Shown: positions 40,942 to 53,232 of the stretch, piece by piece
Position numbering within the stretch: position 1 is the first letter of the stretch
How the letters are laid out: each line of letters opens with the position of its first letter
DNA from: Adiantum capillus-veneris
Lineage: Eukaryota > Streptophyta > Polypodiopsida > Polypodiales > Pteridaceae
DNA length: 64,000 nt
NCBI GenBank assembly: GCA_014529385.2
Contig: CM043952.1
Location: 57,830,119 to 57,894,118, forward strand
Reading direction: 5' to 3'
Translations under genes and position numbers: made by a program
Notes under the pieces: generated by a model
Told to the model about the DNA's origin: nothing
The model's database searches: none
Seen by the model: only the letters and a program-made list of their open reading frames with translations

Positions 40942-43891
40942 TGAGGCGGTCTAGGGCAGGCAACAAGAGAGGTGACCTCTAAACACCCCTCAAGGCTCTT
41001 GTGCTGCTTAATTGGGGCTAGGGCAACCACAAGCAAGAAAAATAAACAACAAACCCAAAAACACACAAATGAAGGGGCACCACCTAGTTATGGGATGCGA
41101 GCTAGGATGCAGGAATTTTTTTGGAAAATACCCCCAAGAAAACACAACAAAAAAACACTCAAAAACAAGATACACTCTCTTGTACACACACCCACACTCA
41201 ACTAAGAGAATGCGAGGAAGAGAAAGAGTGTTGATCAAGACTTGGTTTTTTCTTTGCACAGTGAATATATACTTTCTCAAAAAGTCAAGCTTGCATGAAT
41301 GCTACACAAGCACGCTTCACATTTCCATCATGTATACACTGTCTTAGGGTACTTGGGAGCCATCTCACCATTTACCCTCTTACAAAGAATTAATTTTTGC
41401 AATGAAGCAAACAATAAAAAACAAACAGTTTAAATATGCAAGCTAAATTTGACACCTGAAAAGGTACAAATCACCTCAAAATACTTATGCCAATTTGCAC
41501 AGATTATAGGGAACGGAATTACACCTTGCTGCACCAACTTCTTGATTGCATTGATAAAATTGAAAGCATGTACAATAGGGAGATTTAGTACAAACACTCA
41601 CACTCTCTCCTATGCAAGGGGTAGGATTAGGGATTTGCTCATGCCACTCAATGTAAGCTCCCAAAGGTGTTACACCTAGTCTCTCCTCACACATTGAGAA
41701 TTGGTTCTATGAGAGATTGTCTTACAAGGAAGCCAAAGGACTTATTTATAGGTTGGGAGACCCCCTATTATAATTATTCTTAGTCTAATTAGTAAGATAA
41801 CTAAGCAAACTTACTATTTTTGTCTAATACTCAAATGAGGTGGCTCTATCTTATCCCTTTGAGTCATCAATGTGGGCTCAAGAGGGGAGTTATTTGTGGT
41901 GAAAAGAGGTGAAATTGGAGAGAAAAGAGAGTGAGAAAAAGTGACGGTAAGAGAGAATGCATCTCATTATTTGTACATACTTTAATGTGAGGTGCTTTAG
42001 TAATTAGGGTTAGTTATAATTTATGTGTTAGTAGTTTGTACTTAGTAGGATGAGTTAAAATCACATGACATATACATTACATGATTTATACAATGATAAA
42101 AAGCAAGAGAAGGATGAGAATATACACATTTTGATGAAAACCACAAGATGGAAAGGGAAGTTTTCACCTATCTCCCCCAGTGAATGAAGCGATTGTAGAA
42201 CTCTTTCGATGTAGTTTTTGTGACCATGGAAAAGTAAAATTTTCCATGATCAAACTCCTCCTTTTCAAAGCTTGAGCTTCGCTATTTTCTGATTTTTTTT
42301 CTTTTTGTGAAAGGATGAAGAGATTATGGTAATATGAGTTTGATTCTAGAGAGAGAAATTGAGCTATATGTTTGTAGAGACGATAATTTTTGAGCTATGG
42401 TGTAAGGGAGAGATGGAAATGGTGAAGAAGGCATGAAAGGTGTAGGTTTTGGTGATGGAGGAGGAGGATGAATGTGTGAGTATGTGTGGAAGTGTGGAAA
42501 AGGTAGAAAGGAACCTAGCTCTAGTTGAGTGCATGAGGTAGGAAATTTGAGGTCCACAAAAAATCTGGAAACAATATGAAAAAGAGGTCAAAAAATTCTA
42601 AAAATATTTGAGTGCATTCTTGGAATCACTTGTCAACTTTTTGTGTTGTACTTTTTTTGAATCGGATGGGAGCTAAATTTTAAAAAGTTAGCAAAAATAT
42701 GTGTTTTTTGCCCAAAAAAAATCAATGATTACGTCCCTTGTTTGTTTTGATTCCCTTTAGCCTTCAAGAGAGTGACCCCTCATGCCTGGGAGAGTGACAG
42801 AGGACTACTAAGATATTAATATCCCCATGTGCAAAAGGATTTTACACAATGAAATAAACAAAGTCGTGTATAAATAAATCAAGATACCCGGAGTATAATA
42901 AAAATAAAAAATAAAAAACATAAAAATAGAAGACACAAGTGACATGATAGAGTCAAATGAGAGGACCCTCTTGATATTATTTGTGGGGATAAAGAAAAAG
43001 TATGTAAAATTTGAAGAGATTTGAATGATAAGAAGTGACGGTGGGGATATAAGTCATTCTTATGAAATAGTAAAATGTGAATATTTCTTACATGGAGAAC
43101 ATTAGAGAAAATTTGGACTCACAAAGGGGCCCTATAAGGAGTTTGACTTCCTCTCTCATGTCCAAAAGGGACGTGCCGTAAAATTTTTGCAAATCAACTC
43201 TAAACTTGGTAGAGATTTGACAGTTGATATATAGCCCCGCCACGAGATTCCTCATATTTTGAAAGATTCTATTTTTTGTTCTCTAGATTCTAGACAGAGT
43301 TGTCTCATTACAAGAGAATCAAAATAGAATCTTTCAAAATATGGGAAATCTCATGGCGTGATATATATCAATAGAAAGAGCTTGAAGAGTAGATTCTAAC
43401 TGTGAAATCTCCGCCAGGTTTAGAGTCGATTTGTAAAAATTTTATCGCATTCCTATTTTGGACATGAGAGAGGAAGACAAACTCCTTATAAGGCCCCTTT
43501 GTGAGTCCAAATTTTTCCTAATGATTTTATTTATTATTTTGGATTATATACAAGAAGTATGATGTAGGATAAAGATGTATAACATGACTGTTTGGTTTGA
43601 TAAAACACACATGTAATTGTAAGTATTTATGTAATTAATAATAAATGAAATGCATGAGAAAAAAAATAGATTATATACATAAATAGGCCATAATAGATCC
43701 ACTTCTTTCTTTGGATCTCCTAGCTAACAATAAGCTAGAGAAGGATTCTAGATAAAATACAAGAAAAAAAATCCCTAACACACACGTCTATGTACAGTGA
43801 AAGGGTGAGGATAACCACATTGTTTGAGTGATTTTGATAGGGTGGGGTAGCTCAATATGGAAATTACTAAGAGTTGAAAAAATGGCTATCA
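40942..43891 (-). mobile_element. Element C 5' LTR (right), about 2.95 kb with a MITE
   Basis: Starts TGAGGCGGTCTAGGGCAGG and ends AATGGCTATCA (plus strand). The minus strand offers TATAAATAAG near 41750 as a TATA box. It contains a palindromic MITE at 43105-43518 absent from the partner LTR, so the MITE came after the two LTRs were made. Confidence 0.8.
43105..43518. mobile_element. Palindromic MITE copy 1, flanked by TA
   Basis: Begins GAGAAAATTTGGACTCACAA and ends inverted (TTGTGAGTCCAAATTTTTCC), with TA on both sides (43103-43104, 43519-43520). The inverted arms extend nearly to the centre at about 43300, for example GAAAGATTCTATTTT with AAAATAGAATCTTTC. It has no coding capacity. A second copy is at 62855-63299. 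The TA target suggests Tc1/mariner-type mobilisation; this is inferred. Confidence 0.85.
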
Positions 43892-43896
43892 TTAGA

Positions 43897-45405
43897 ATAA
43901 AGTATGCTTGTTAACTAAGCCTATTGACTATTGTCCATATTCCCATATTCCCATGGATAGACTTGGGTAATTCAAAAATAAAATCCGTAAAATATACTCT
44001 CCCATGGTGAATTAGGGATTGGCAATGGATGGAGTAATCCAGGTTGCTTCCCTCTATAATACTTAGTCTTTTGGCATACCACACATTTTGGAACATACTC
44101 TTGTATGTCCACTTTTATGGTAGGCCAATAGAAGTATAGCTCTACTCCTCGAGGCGTAGGTTGAATGCCTCTATGCCCCACATAGGGAGGATCATGGGAT
44201 TCATACATAAATTTCTCCACGAAGGAAGTGGGTACCACATAGCCTATTTCCATGGAGAACATTACCATCCTACAAGGTGAATGGTTCCTCTTTCTTCCCC
44301 AAAACATGGGCTGACATTATGTCTTTAAAGTCAAGGTCAGTAGCATACTCATCTATCATAGAAGATAGATCATTGTGAGTTTCTATAGACATTTCATTAA
44401 CTTTTGGTTGTAGTGAAAGTGCATCGGATTGTTCTTACCAGCAATGTGAGCAATATGAAAATAAAATTGCGAAAGAAAATTTCCCACCTCATTTGTTTGT
44501 TGGAAAGCTTGGTTTGCATCATAAAGTACTTGAGACTTTGGTGGTCGGTTGAAAAATAAATGAAGTCCCCAATAGATAGTGCTTCCATGTGTCTAGGGCA
44601 TGTAGAACAACCAAAAGATCTTTTTCGTATATGCCCAAGGCTCATTCATCGTCATTAGCCTTCGGCTCTCATATGCTATGGCATACCCTTCTTGAAGCAA
44701 GACTACTCCAAGGAAAACACCACAAGCATCACATTGGACCGCAAATGAATTTGAGAGATCCAGTAGCATAAAGATTGGTTGGGATATACACTTATCTTTG
44801 AGCTTGTCAAAAGCTCTTCTTGATTCCTACCATCTACATTTAATGAAACATTAGAATCTTTTAGGGACTCTTTGACAAAAATCATGTACATAGAAACTGA
44901 GCTTTTCATTGATTTATCAAAAGCAAGAGGATTTACAAGTGGTATAGTATGGCCAGACTCATTAGCATCTATATACATGCTCTTTTTCCTGTAGGTGAAG
45001 TAGATTCTCCTTTCAAGGAACCTCATGTTGGTAGCCAATCGGTTGAACCATGGTGCCCCTAGGATAGAATCCTCATGTTGGAGAGGAGAGATGAGAAAGT
45101 CTTCTTTGTCGACCTAGTTTTGGACATGAAGCCTCAAATTCCCAATCAAGGGAATAACAGAGGCTTGCTGTCCCTTGAAAGATGTATTGATAGTTACACT
45201 ATCTCCCATCTCAAATCTTGAATGCCCAACTTGGTGGCCAACTCTGTTGATATGAAATTGTGAGTAGATCCATGGTCAAACAAGATGAAGGAATCGTGCT
45301 CCCTTTCCTTTTTCCAAGCATAGAAGAAAGGTAATCCTTTACAATGAGCATCCTCTTTTGGAGATTCGATAGTCTTCCGTGACTATGAGGTAGAAGAGAT
45401 AAAGC
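43897..45405 (-). pseudogene. Element E: protease, RNase H and integrase N-terminal part
   Basis: Reading leftward: protease SFILFDHGSTHNFISTELAT (about 45280; DSG is DHG), post-protease DSILGAPWFNRLATN (about 45050), then a jump straight to RNase H: SFAVQCDACGVFLGVVLLQ (about 44720), DHQSLKYFMMQTKLSNKQMR (about 44520). Integrase HHCC domain: HDPPYVGHRGIQ...KCVVCQKTKYYRGKQPG (about 44200-44020); then DFIFELPKSIHGNMGIWTIV. The RT palm between protease and RNase H is missing, so E was already internally deleted. The integrase continues at 24715 after the 19-kb insertion of C (with D inside). Confidence 0.8.
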
Positions 45406-45546
45406 TACCTTCAAAAATAAATTCTCAAGCAGCCACACCTGTGGTTTAGACAATGTTGACTACAAAGACTTAAGACTATATAGTTCCCAACGGTGTACCC
45501 TGAACTAAGTCCTTCTCAACCAAGATAATAGATCCTTGTCCCACTT
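45406..45546 (-). other. A4 leader, left piece
   Basis: Homologous to 21470-21700 of A2 (TTCTCAAG...CCACACC...GGTTTA...; ACTAAGTCCTTCTCAACCAA). It ends in CACTT, the target duplication made by element F; the other half resumes at 56957. Confidence 0.75.
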
Positions 45547-46505
45547 TGTTGACCCCGCTCGGTCAACAACACAACATAACTCAAGTTTCGTACCAAAGTA
45601 TTATCTTTTGTGAGTTATGAAATGCTGCGGATTATGGCTATAAACGTCATTTGTAATGAGTAGTTATTCTAGTTTCAGAAGCCGGGGTGCAATGGCACTT
45701 CCAGATTGTAAATACAAAGCCATTTGACCCTTTCAACCCCATTTTTGGTTAAGCCTAAGGTAGCCTTAGTATATAAGGTACCTAGGTCATTTTGTAAAAA
45801 GACTTTTAATCATAATCAAAACTTAGCGCTGCCGTCTACTATGTGTGAGAGAGAAAGAGAGTGAGCGTGAGCTTCATCCTCTGGCTACACCCGGCTCACT
45901 CAACACATTGGAGATCCGATTGCACCATTGCTGTAGGCTTGAGGAGAGCTACGCGACAACACCAAGCATTCCACGCAAGACAAAGCGTACACGTCGACGC
46001 ATCTACGAGCTATTTGTGGCCGTAAGTGTATCAAACGATGTCTGTTTTCTGTGTGCTAGTAGTCTATAGAATCGTGGCGACATAAGTTACGCATAGGTAC
46101 TCATAAATTTCAGTTTCGGGCACTTTCAAAATTATGTTCTGTCATCCTACGCATTTTTCGCAAATGGGTTTAAAGTGAGGGTTTTGAGTGTAGAAGCTTT
46201 GGGACAGGTGTATCCTAGTGACGGGATGGTGTTCCTTAAGTTTCGTATGAATCTGGCATGATTAGGTGAGTTACCTTCTGTATGTGTGTATGTGGCTAGG
46301 TGGTGTAGTTGAGAGCAGTGAGGTTCTTGATTGTGGTTTAGTTGGCCTTCCTGAGTGTTGTATGTGTAGGATGGTCTCAGCCTGACAAGCTTAAGAGATT
46401 TCCTCTGTGTGTCTATCGTGTCATCTGTGTCTTCGATTGACATTATGTTGATCTAGGTAGTGTTTGCATGCACTTCATGGGTGTGTGAGTCGCTCCCATC
46501 CAACA
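45547..46505 (+). repeat. F 5' LTR
   Basis: 959 bp. TATATAAGG near 45769 is a plausible TATA box. The LTR opens with an inverted pair, TTGACC...GGTCAA. It contains the half-palindrome CATCCTACGC near 46144, related to the leader palindromes. Confidence 0.9.
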
Positions 46506-46506
46506 T

Positions 46507-46524
46507 TGGCGCCGTTGCTGGGGA
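46507..46524 (+). other. F primer-binding site (tRNA-Asp type)
   Basis: TGGCGCCGTTGCTGGGGA, one base after the LTR. Athila and Tat elements use TGGCGCCGTTGCCGGGGA-like sites, so there is one mismatch at most. Confidence 0.85.
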
Positions 46525-48917
46525 CACAAGGACCTAAGTAGGTTTCCTACTAACACTCGTGTGATGGTTGCCTGATTTAGTTTCGGCTAAAGAAAGCGTT
46601 TTTCTTAAGTGGATCCGGAAGAGGATATTCCGTGATCAAGTGGATAGCCAGGAAGCGTGTGTCTTGCCGAGGGTCTGCGACTAGATAGGTTTAGTTAGGA
46701 TCTGTGGATTAGAGTAGTTGTTGGTGGTCGAGTGATTTGTGAGGTGATAAAAGCGTTTACTAGTCCATGTGTGGCAGTGAAGCATTTTTCTACTCATAGA
46801 TGCAAAACCCCATATGATTTGTAGGAGTAGCTTTAGGTAAGTGATCCGATTCTGATCTAGAGCTATTCATCACTGAATTATTTGCTAAAGTACTTGATTG
46901 CATTTGAAATCACGGAAAAGTGTGCTTTTGAGGGTAAAAATGCATTAAACAAGCTTTTGTGGATATTTTTGTATGACTGACTGATGTTGTGCATATAAAA
47001 GAGCATTTGCAAGGGTTTTGTGAAGAAAACCTGCAATTCTGTAAACATAGACATCCTACGCGTAGGATGTCTCAAGGGGGTTCTGGAGACCAAATTTGAA
47101 AATTTTGACTGCACCAGTGTGTTCAGAGGGTAGGTTTTACCCTTGTAACATATTGACTTGGGTGTTTTTCCCTATATTTTGTTGACCAAAAGCCAAAAGG
47201 CGGAGTCAGAGAACGAAAAATTTCAAAAAAGGCTTAATTGAGTGATTTTTGCATGTTTTTGCAATTGTGAAGCATACTTGCACTTGCTGAGAGCATAAGG
47301 AAGCATCAGGGACACTTCAATCTCAAAAAATGGCCTTGAGACATCCTACGCGTAGGATGTCTACAGGGTGATCTGGTGGAAATTTTGAAAATCTGAGGTT
47401 ACCAGTGTGTTTAGAAGGTAGTTTTTACCCTATTTTCACCTGGAAAGTGGAAATTTGACCAAATTTTGACAAATCAAAGCCAAAAGACGAGAAGTGCCAG
47501 ACATCCTACCCAAATTATGTCCAAAGCCTAGTTTTGAGACCAAACCATAGGGTGACTTCATGTGCATGTTATACATGATGTTTTGAGTGCATGTGATAAA
47601 TTTCATCTCATTTGGGTTAGTGAAAGTGAAGATTGAACAGACTTTAGCATTTTGACTGAAAAAGGCACGAACAGCTAGTTTTGGGGTCTTTTGAAATCCA
47701 AATTAAAATCTAAGCATAGCATTGGGTTACTGACATCAAGGGGAAGCTGTGGGACAAGTCTGGGGTCAACAGGCCAAAAAGACATACTACGCGTAGGATG
47801 TCTTCTGTGTGATTTTGGACACTAAACAAAATTCTGAGCATACCACAGTGATCAGCACCTTAAGGAGAGTCTTTGGTCCAAGTTTGGGTTCCTTCTGAGC
47901 AAAAAGACATCCTACGCGTAGGATGTCTACTGCATAATTGTGAGACCAAAATTCAAACTGTGGACATAGCAAGGTGTTGTATAGCCTTAGGCAAGCCTCC
48001 TAGTCAAATTTGGTCCAATTTGGAGTTGATTTGACTTAGGAATTCATTAGAATAGACATCAGGCTTTTGGAACAAATTCTTGATCATTTGACCAACCTAT
48101 AGATGTCGGAATCGAAAAGTAAAAATAGCTGTGAGTTTAGCACATCAAGGGGAAGCTACAGTGTAAGTTTGAGCTGAAACAGAGAAAAAAGACATCCTAT
48201 GCATAGGATGTCTCAAGCTTGATTTAGGACTCCAAACCAACCTATGAGCACACCACTGTGATCAGCACATCAAGGAGAAGCTGGGGCAAAAATTTCAAGT
48301 CATTCTGAGCAAAAATACATCCTACGTGTAGGATGTCTCAAGGCCATTTTTAGGTCCAAATGAAATTCTGAGCATACCATTGTGTTGCTGGACTTAAGGG
48401 GAGTCTCTGGACCAAATTTTGTTCAATTCTGAGCATATAGACATCCTACGTGTAGGATGTCTCTAGTCCAGTTTTAGGGTCCAACTGGACTTTTGACCAT
48501 ACAAGAGTGTTCACAGTCTCATAGAGATCCCAAATCTTCTTTTAAAATTGAATTTGGACTCATTTTGACCAGTCTAAATTGCATTTCACTATTTTGGCCA
48601 TAACTTTCACAAACGGTATCGGATCGGAAAAGTTTTTATATCAAAACGTAGCCTGAGAGCGGCTCTACAAATCTTAGTGCAAAACATGAACCAAACGTAT
48701 GCCTGTGGAAATCGTTTAGGTCAATTTTGAAAAAAATATTGTTTGAGGCCTCAAAATTCATCCGGAAGTCAGGGGTGTCTAAAAGCGACAATTTGCGAGA
48801 ATTGTGACGAAACGGTTGCGGTTTTGGACATAGTTTCGACTTTTCCCTAACCAAAGCACTTGAACACAGTGGACTAAGTCTACTTGAACCAAGAAAAATC
48901 TCTTAAGCCTAGAAATC
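46525..48917 (+). promoter_or_regulatory. F leader with palindrome array
   Basis: 2.4 kb without a coding frame. Copies of GACATCCTACG followed by its reverse complement lie at 47050-47071, 47340-47361, 47781-47802, 47906-47927, 48191-48212, 48316-48337 and 48440-48461; a degenerate one is at 47500-47521. Between them recur words such as TTCTGAGCA, CATCAAGGGGAAGCT and TTTTGACC, so the array looks like an expanded unit of roughly 120-150 bp in its right half. Confidence 0.85.
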
Positions 48918-49919
48918 ATGTCTACCCTAGATTCAAACACAGCTTACACAAGCTTGGAGATCCCGACGATAGAGGAATATCCTCCCACAATGGATCTTCC
49001 AAACTTGCAATTGATAAAGACCCATCTTGTTGAGAGAGTTTGGATGATTGGTCATGAGAGTGAAGGACTATATAGATACATTGACGACAATGAGGTCAAT
49101 ATTTATAGGTGCTCAGATCCATACCTAGAAGAGATAACGGATTACAAGCTCTTATATGTCTACACATACGGAGTCGACTGTCAATGGAGATCTATAGTTG
49201 TCACCGACAAGTATGGACGAAAATACAGAGTTGTGGAAAGCACAAATCCACAGACTGTACTAGAAAGAGGTGGATATTTGGTCAATGAAGGACCACAAAT
49301 GCCTCCACCAAACACGAGAATTCCTATAGGAATTCCAAGAAGAGAGCCACCAGGATTCCCTTCAAGAGCGATAACGAGAGAAGGATTGGGAGAGTCTCTG
49401 GTTAGACTTGTAGACAATCCACGAGTTAGACCATCCCAAGTCCAGAAATGGGTAAATAGAAAATACTCCGGAGATAAAGATATGAGAGATCACGTAGCGG
49501 CTTTTAGAAGAGTGATTAGATCATAGGAAGTTTCAGATTTTGCGACACAGTTTGCAGGATTTGGATTGACTCTAGAAGATGATTCAGCTACATGGTTTGA
49601 CTTAGTGGAAAAATGGGATTTTGAGACCCTAGATGAGCTGTTTGAGGAGTTTATTGAAGAATTCTCGCCAAAAGGCATTGCTCACAACACGGTCTCGCAA
49701 ATCCATAGATTCAAACAGAAAGAGAATGAATCAGTACGCAAAGCATCATTACGGCTCAAGAGATATGTTAAGCTTTGTCCGAGAGTAGAATTACCTACGC
49801 AAGCACGACTGATGCTGATCTTTATCCAGGGAATGAGACATGGCGCGGGCCTTCAGAAGGATCTGCATATGCTACGGAGGATGACGCTAAACGAGTTGAT
49901 CAAAGAAGATCTTTACTAG
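48918..49919 (+). pseudogene. F gag, N-terminal and core
   Basis: The ATG at 48918 (MSTLDSNTAYTSLEIPTIEE) opens 202 residues to a TAG at 49524-49526. The same frame continues as EVSDFATQFAGFGL, then LTLEDDSATWFDLVEKWDFE, LFEEFIEEFSPKG and HRFKQKENESVRKASLRLKR, to a stop at 49919. SATWFDxL...FxxxF...L.Q...ESVxxxxxRxK is retrotransposon gag (Athila/Tat style). One in-frame stop and a frameshift near 49860-49900 separate it from the C-terminal part. Confidence 0.75.
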
Positions 49920-51060
49920 TGGATAACTGTGAGGCATACAAAGAAAAGGACTTAAAGAGTCAAGGAGATGACACATCCTCTCAGCACAGTGTTTCACAGA
50001 TAAGTGAGTCCATTGCCAAGCCAACGACACCTATTGATCAAGAAAAGCTTATCGACGACTTGGTCAAGAGGTTGATTCCTCTTGTAAGGTCTAATTCAGG
50101 AGAGCCGAAGTGGTGTGAAATTGAGAGAAAATGGACTAACCATACGGGGGAAGAATGCTATTATAGCATGGAAAATGCTAGGGAAAGGTATATACAACCT
50201 GTTCCAGAAGCACCTACTCCACCTAGATACATTACAAGGAATGCGCCAGGACTGGTAGGAGTTTTAAGGCCACAGCTTGTCTTAGGACAGTCTTAGGACA
50301 ACAACCTCCGCTGCCAGGTGCTAGAATGCAGGTAGACATGAGATACATGCCAATGATGGAAGCATCAAATAAACCAACGCCAGTACCAGCTACAATGTGG
50401 TATAGCAACCAAAGTGAGTACTATCCTTCAGAGGAACAAAATGTGAGAGAAACACATGGAATGGTGAGGCCGGTACAACCTCCACCTCCTGGGTTTCAAT
50501 CGAGAGAAAGAAGGTATGAAATGGACGAAAGGACATTGCGATTCATTGAAAATAGCGGCTTATCTAGGTCAAAGCTTGCTTATAGCCAAGAGGAAATGCT
50601 AAAAGAATCTCCTCAACCAGAGACAAATTGTCACAAAAGTCATGACAACCACTTGGTCAAACAATGTCCTCATACAAAGATCACTGAAGTAAATGCCTAT
50701 TGTCTTGAGTGTGGCATCACTCACTTGATCCCCGATTGCCCGAAAAAACCAAACCAAATCAGGAAAATCACGACAAATGTATCAGGGATTGTTCAGCTCC
50801 CTAGTAGCTCAGAAAATGAAAATGTCGTACCAGTTCAAGTGGTTACGAGAGAACAATCCCAAAAGAAAGCTGATGAGAATCCAGAGACAAAGAACACGGA
50901 AAGTGACACGAGTCCAAAGACAGATGATGGACCAAAGACAGACGCACCTAGTCAGAAAACCAAGAGAAAACGAAATAGTTGGAAAGCTAGAAAGACTAGG
51001 ATGAAAGCACACAGGGAACGAGAGCAAAACTCCCTAGCTGAGAAGCTTACAGAAGTTTAA
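49850..51060 (+). pseudogene. F gag, C-terminal region with zinc-knuckle-like Cys motif
   Basis: One frame (to 50296) reads VDNCEAYKEKDLKSQGDD...EKLIDDLVKRLIPLV. The next (50326-51060) reads MQVDMRYMPMMEASN...PPPPGFQSRERRYEMDERTL and then NCHKSHDNHLVKQC and YCLECGITHLIPDC (C-x2-C-x3-H-x4-C). The tail is Lys/Arg-rich. The frame change coincides with a direct duplication of 11 bases (GTCTTAGGACA, about 50278-50299), which explains the shift. A stop TAA at 51058 separates it from the protease frame, which continues in the same phase. Confidence 0.7.
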
Positions 51061-53232
51061 AAGAAGATAAAACAACATGAGGAAAAGGAGGCACCTTCTC
51101 TTACACAGATGGTTAAACCTCTAGAAGAACCATCCACGGATGAGAAACCGAGAATTGCTAGTTCAGGAGGATCTGTGTTGGTAGAGAAGGTTAATGAGAC
51201 ATTAGATTCCCTCTTGAAAGCCTATGATGTGAGACTCAAAAACAACCAAACCCAAGAACACAGGTGGATGACATATCCCTATGCGGAACTAGAAAAGCAA
51301 AGGTTTGAAATGTGCAAGAAAATGATTCAAACAGCCCAAGCTTTACTAGAACCACCAGTTGCAAAACCTGAGGATGTGATCCATGTCATGCCTACACACG
51401 TAATCCCACCAAACCAGGAACTAAAAGAGCCAGATTATAGTCATGAGCACAGACCAAACCTCAAAGACCCAGCATTAGAACCAAGGATAGTACTAAATAC
51501 CACGGATAACTCTTCCGAGGGATTTCACCAAGCTATACCTGAGGATTGTAAAGAGATAGATGGTCTTGACGAATTGTGGAAACAAGTCAAAGAGGCCAAT
51601 GAAGCCGATGACCTAAGAAGACGAGTAGACAAGACTGATGATGAACGAGGAGTGTTTCTACCACCAATAGAGGAATTTGATACTGGATCTCAAATGAATC
51701 TAGACATGCAATCGTGTTGGGGCGACAAAGGATTTGTACAATCTATGGATAGTCAACCCGATTTTTTAAGAACACTACCGTCCTACATGGGAGAGTATGA
51801 GACCAAGTCAGATGTGGTTGTAGTCCCATCACAGAGACTGGCTCCTAACAAGGCCATCGATTCAAAAGGGCTAGTAGATATTCTATCTACCCCAGTCACT
51901 TGTACAATAATGTTAGCCGAGTTGCTTAGAATAAGACCAAACATGTGGGCTAATGTGGGTAAATGTCTAGAGAAATTTGGTGTAAAAACCTCAATGACTC
52001 AAATCGAGGAGGGCATCAAAGAGCTTGAAATGCCTCAACTAAATACTAGGCCAGTTCCATTAAACAAGGTAGGCGAGTATTACGAGGGAGAAGATGGAAA
52101 CACCACCCTTCCTGTGGAATTCAATACTGTAAAAATCATGGCAATCCTTGACAGTGGAGCTGGTGTGGCCATTGCAACCAAAGAGGTTTTGGAAAAATGG
52201 GGAAAACCTGCCTTGATATCCACACGAATGACCCTGCAGCTTGTAGACGGACACAAGGAAAAGCCCCTAGGACTGCTAGAAAAAGTACTTGTTACTTCTT
52301 GTGGCATTGAATATGAACACACTTTTGCTGTTGTTGAATTTGGCAAGAAGAACAACTATGACATCATTCTGGGAAGACCATTCATGCAACAATTGAAAAT
52401 GGTCCCAGATTGGGGTTATGACCATATATACCTGAGACATATGGAAACCATAACAAAGATAAACTTGAGGGACCATAGCTATAGGGATGTGACGAGAACA
52501 CCGGTTGAGGAGTTTGATTCCGCCACAATAGCAAGATCAGAACTTCCAACTTGGTTAGGTAAGCCTAAAGAACTGTGGATTTGTCGAGCTTCACAATGTG
52601 GTAGCTTGAAACGTGAGGAATGTATCCTAGAACGGGCTATAGAGGATAGGGACTATATCCCAGAACCATTTCCTGAAGAAGAGTTAGAGCCTTTTGGATG
52701 GGAACACATCTTGGCTACTCTGGACGTGTGCACCGTGGAGGGTGCTCCCACAACAAAGTTTTGTGATGAAAATGGCTATGATGTCGTTCCTTATTTTGCA
52801 ATGAGTGTAATCCAAGAAAACGAAGAGAACCAGACATCAACAAGCTCTCGAAATAAGGAGAAAACAAAGAAATGTGGAGAATCAAAAGATGAAGAAGACG
52901 ACGGGTTCTATGACCCTGTAGAACACTTCGAGCTTCAAGAAGATCAACGACCCGGGAATCAATGTCATCGCTACATGAATAAAGTGCATCAAAAGTGGAT
53001 TCCAAAGTCCTCGGTAAAGACACAGCCACCACAAGCATCCTCATACATGGCTCCTAATAAGGATGCAAAGACTCAGCTAGGAGGAATACGACCAGAGAAA
53101 CGAGCTAACAATGCTCTAATCAATGGGCTAGAAAAGTCCTCCAAGAAACTACCACCCACGAGCAAACAGACAGTAACTTTCCACTACCAGCCCAAAAAAT
53201 CAAGGGAAAGTACAAAAAGTCAACCTTGCTGA
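51061..53232 (+). pseudogene. F protease region (long open frame)
   Basis: Open for 707 residues from the ATG at 51109. N-terminal linker, then the retropepsin fold: MAILDSGAGVAIATKEVLEK (catalytic DSG at about 52150), LQLVDGHKEKPLGLLEK and YDIILGRPFMQQLKMVP (about 52360). All retropepsin hallmarks are intact. The rest (after about 52440) is an unassigned acidic and then basic region ending in KSRESTKSQPC. The frame is in phase with the gag tail, separated by one TAA, so a readthrough gag-pro arrangement is possible. No RT follows. This is the best-preserved coding region in the window. Confidence 0.8.

Noticed and set aside
46525-48917. Palindrome array as a possible CRISPR
   Set aside because: Spacing is irregular (75-420 bp), the spacers themselves share words, there are no cas genes, and it lies in a plant-type retrotransposon leader.
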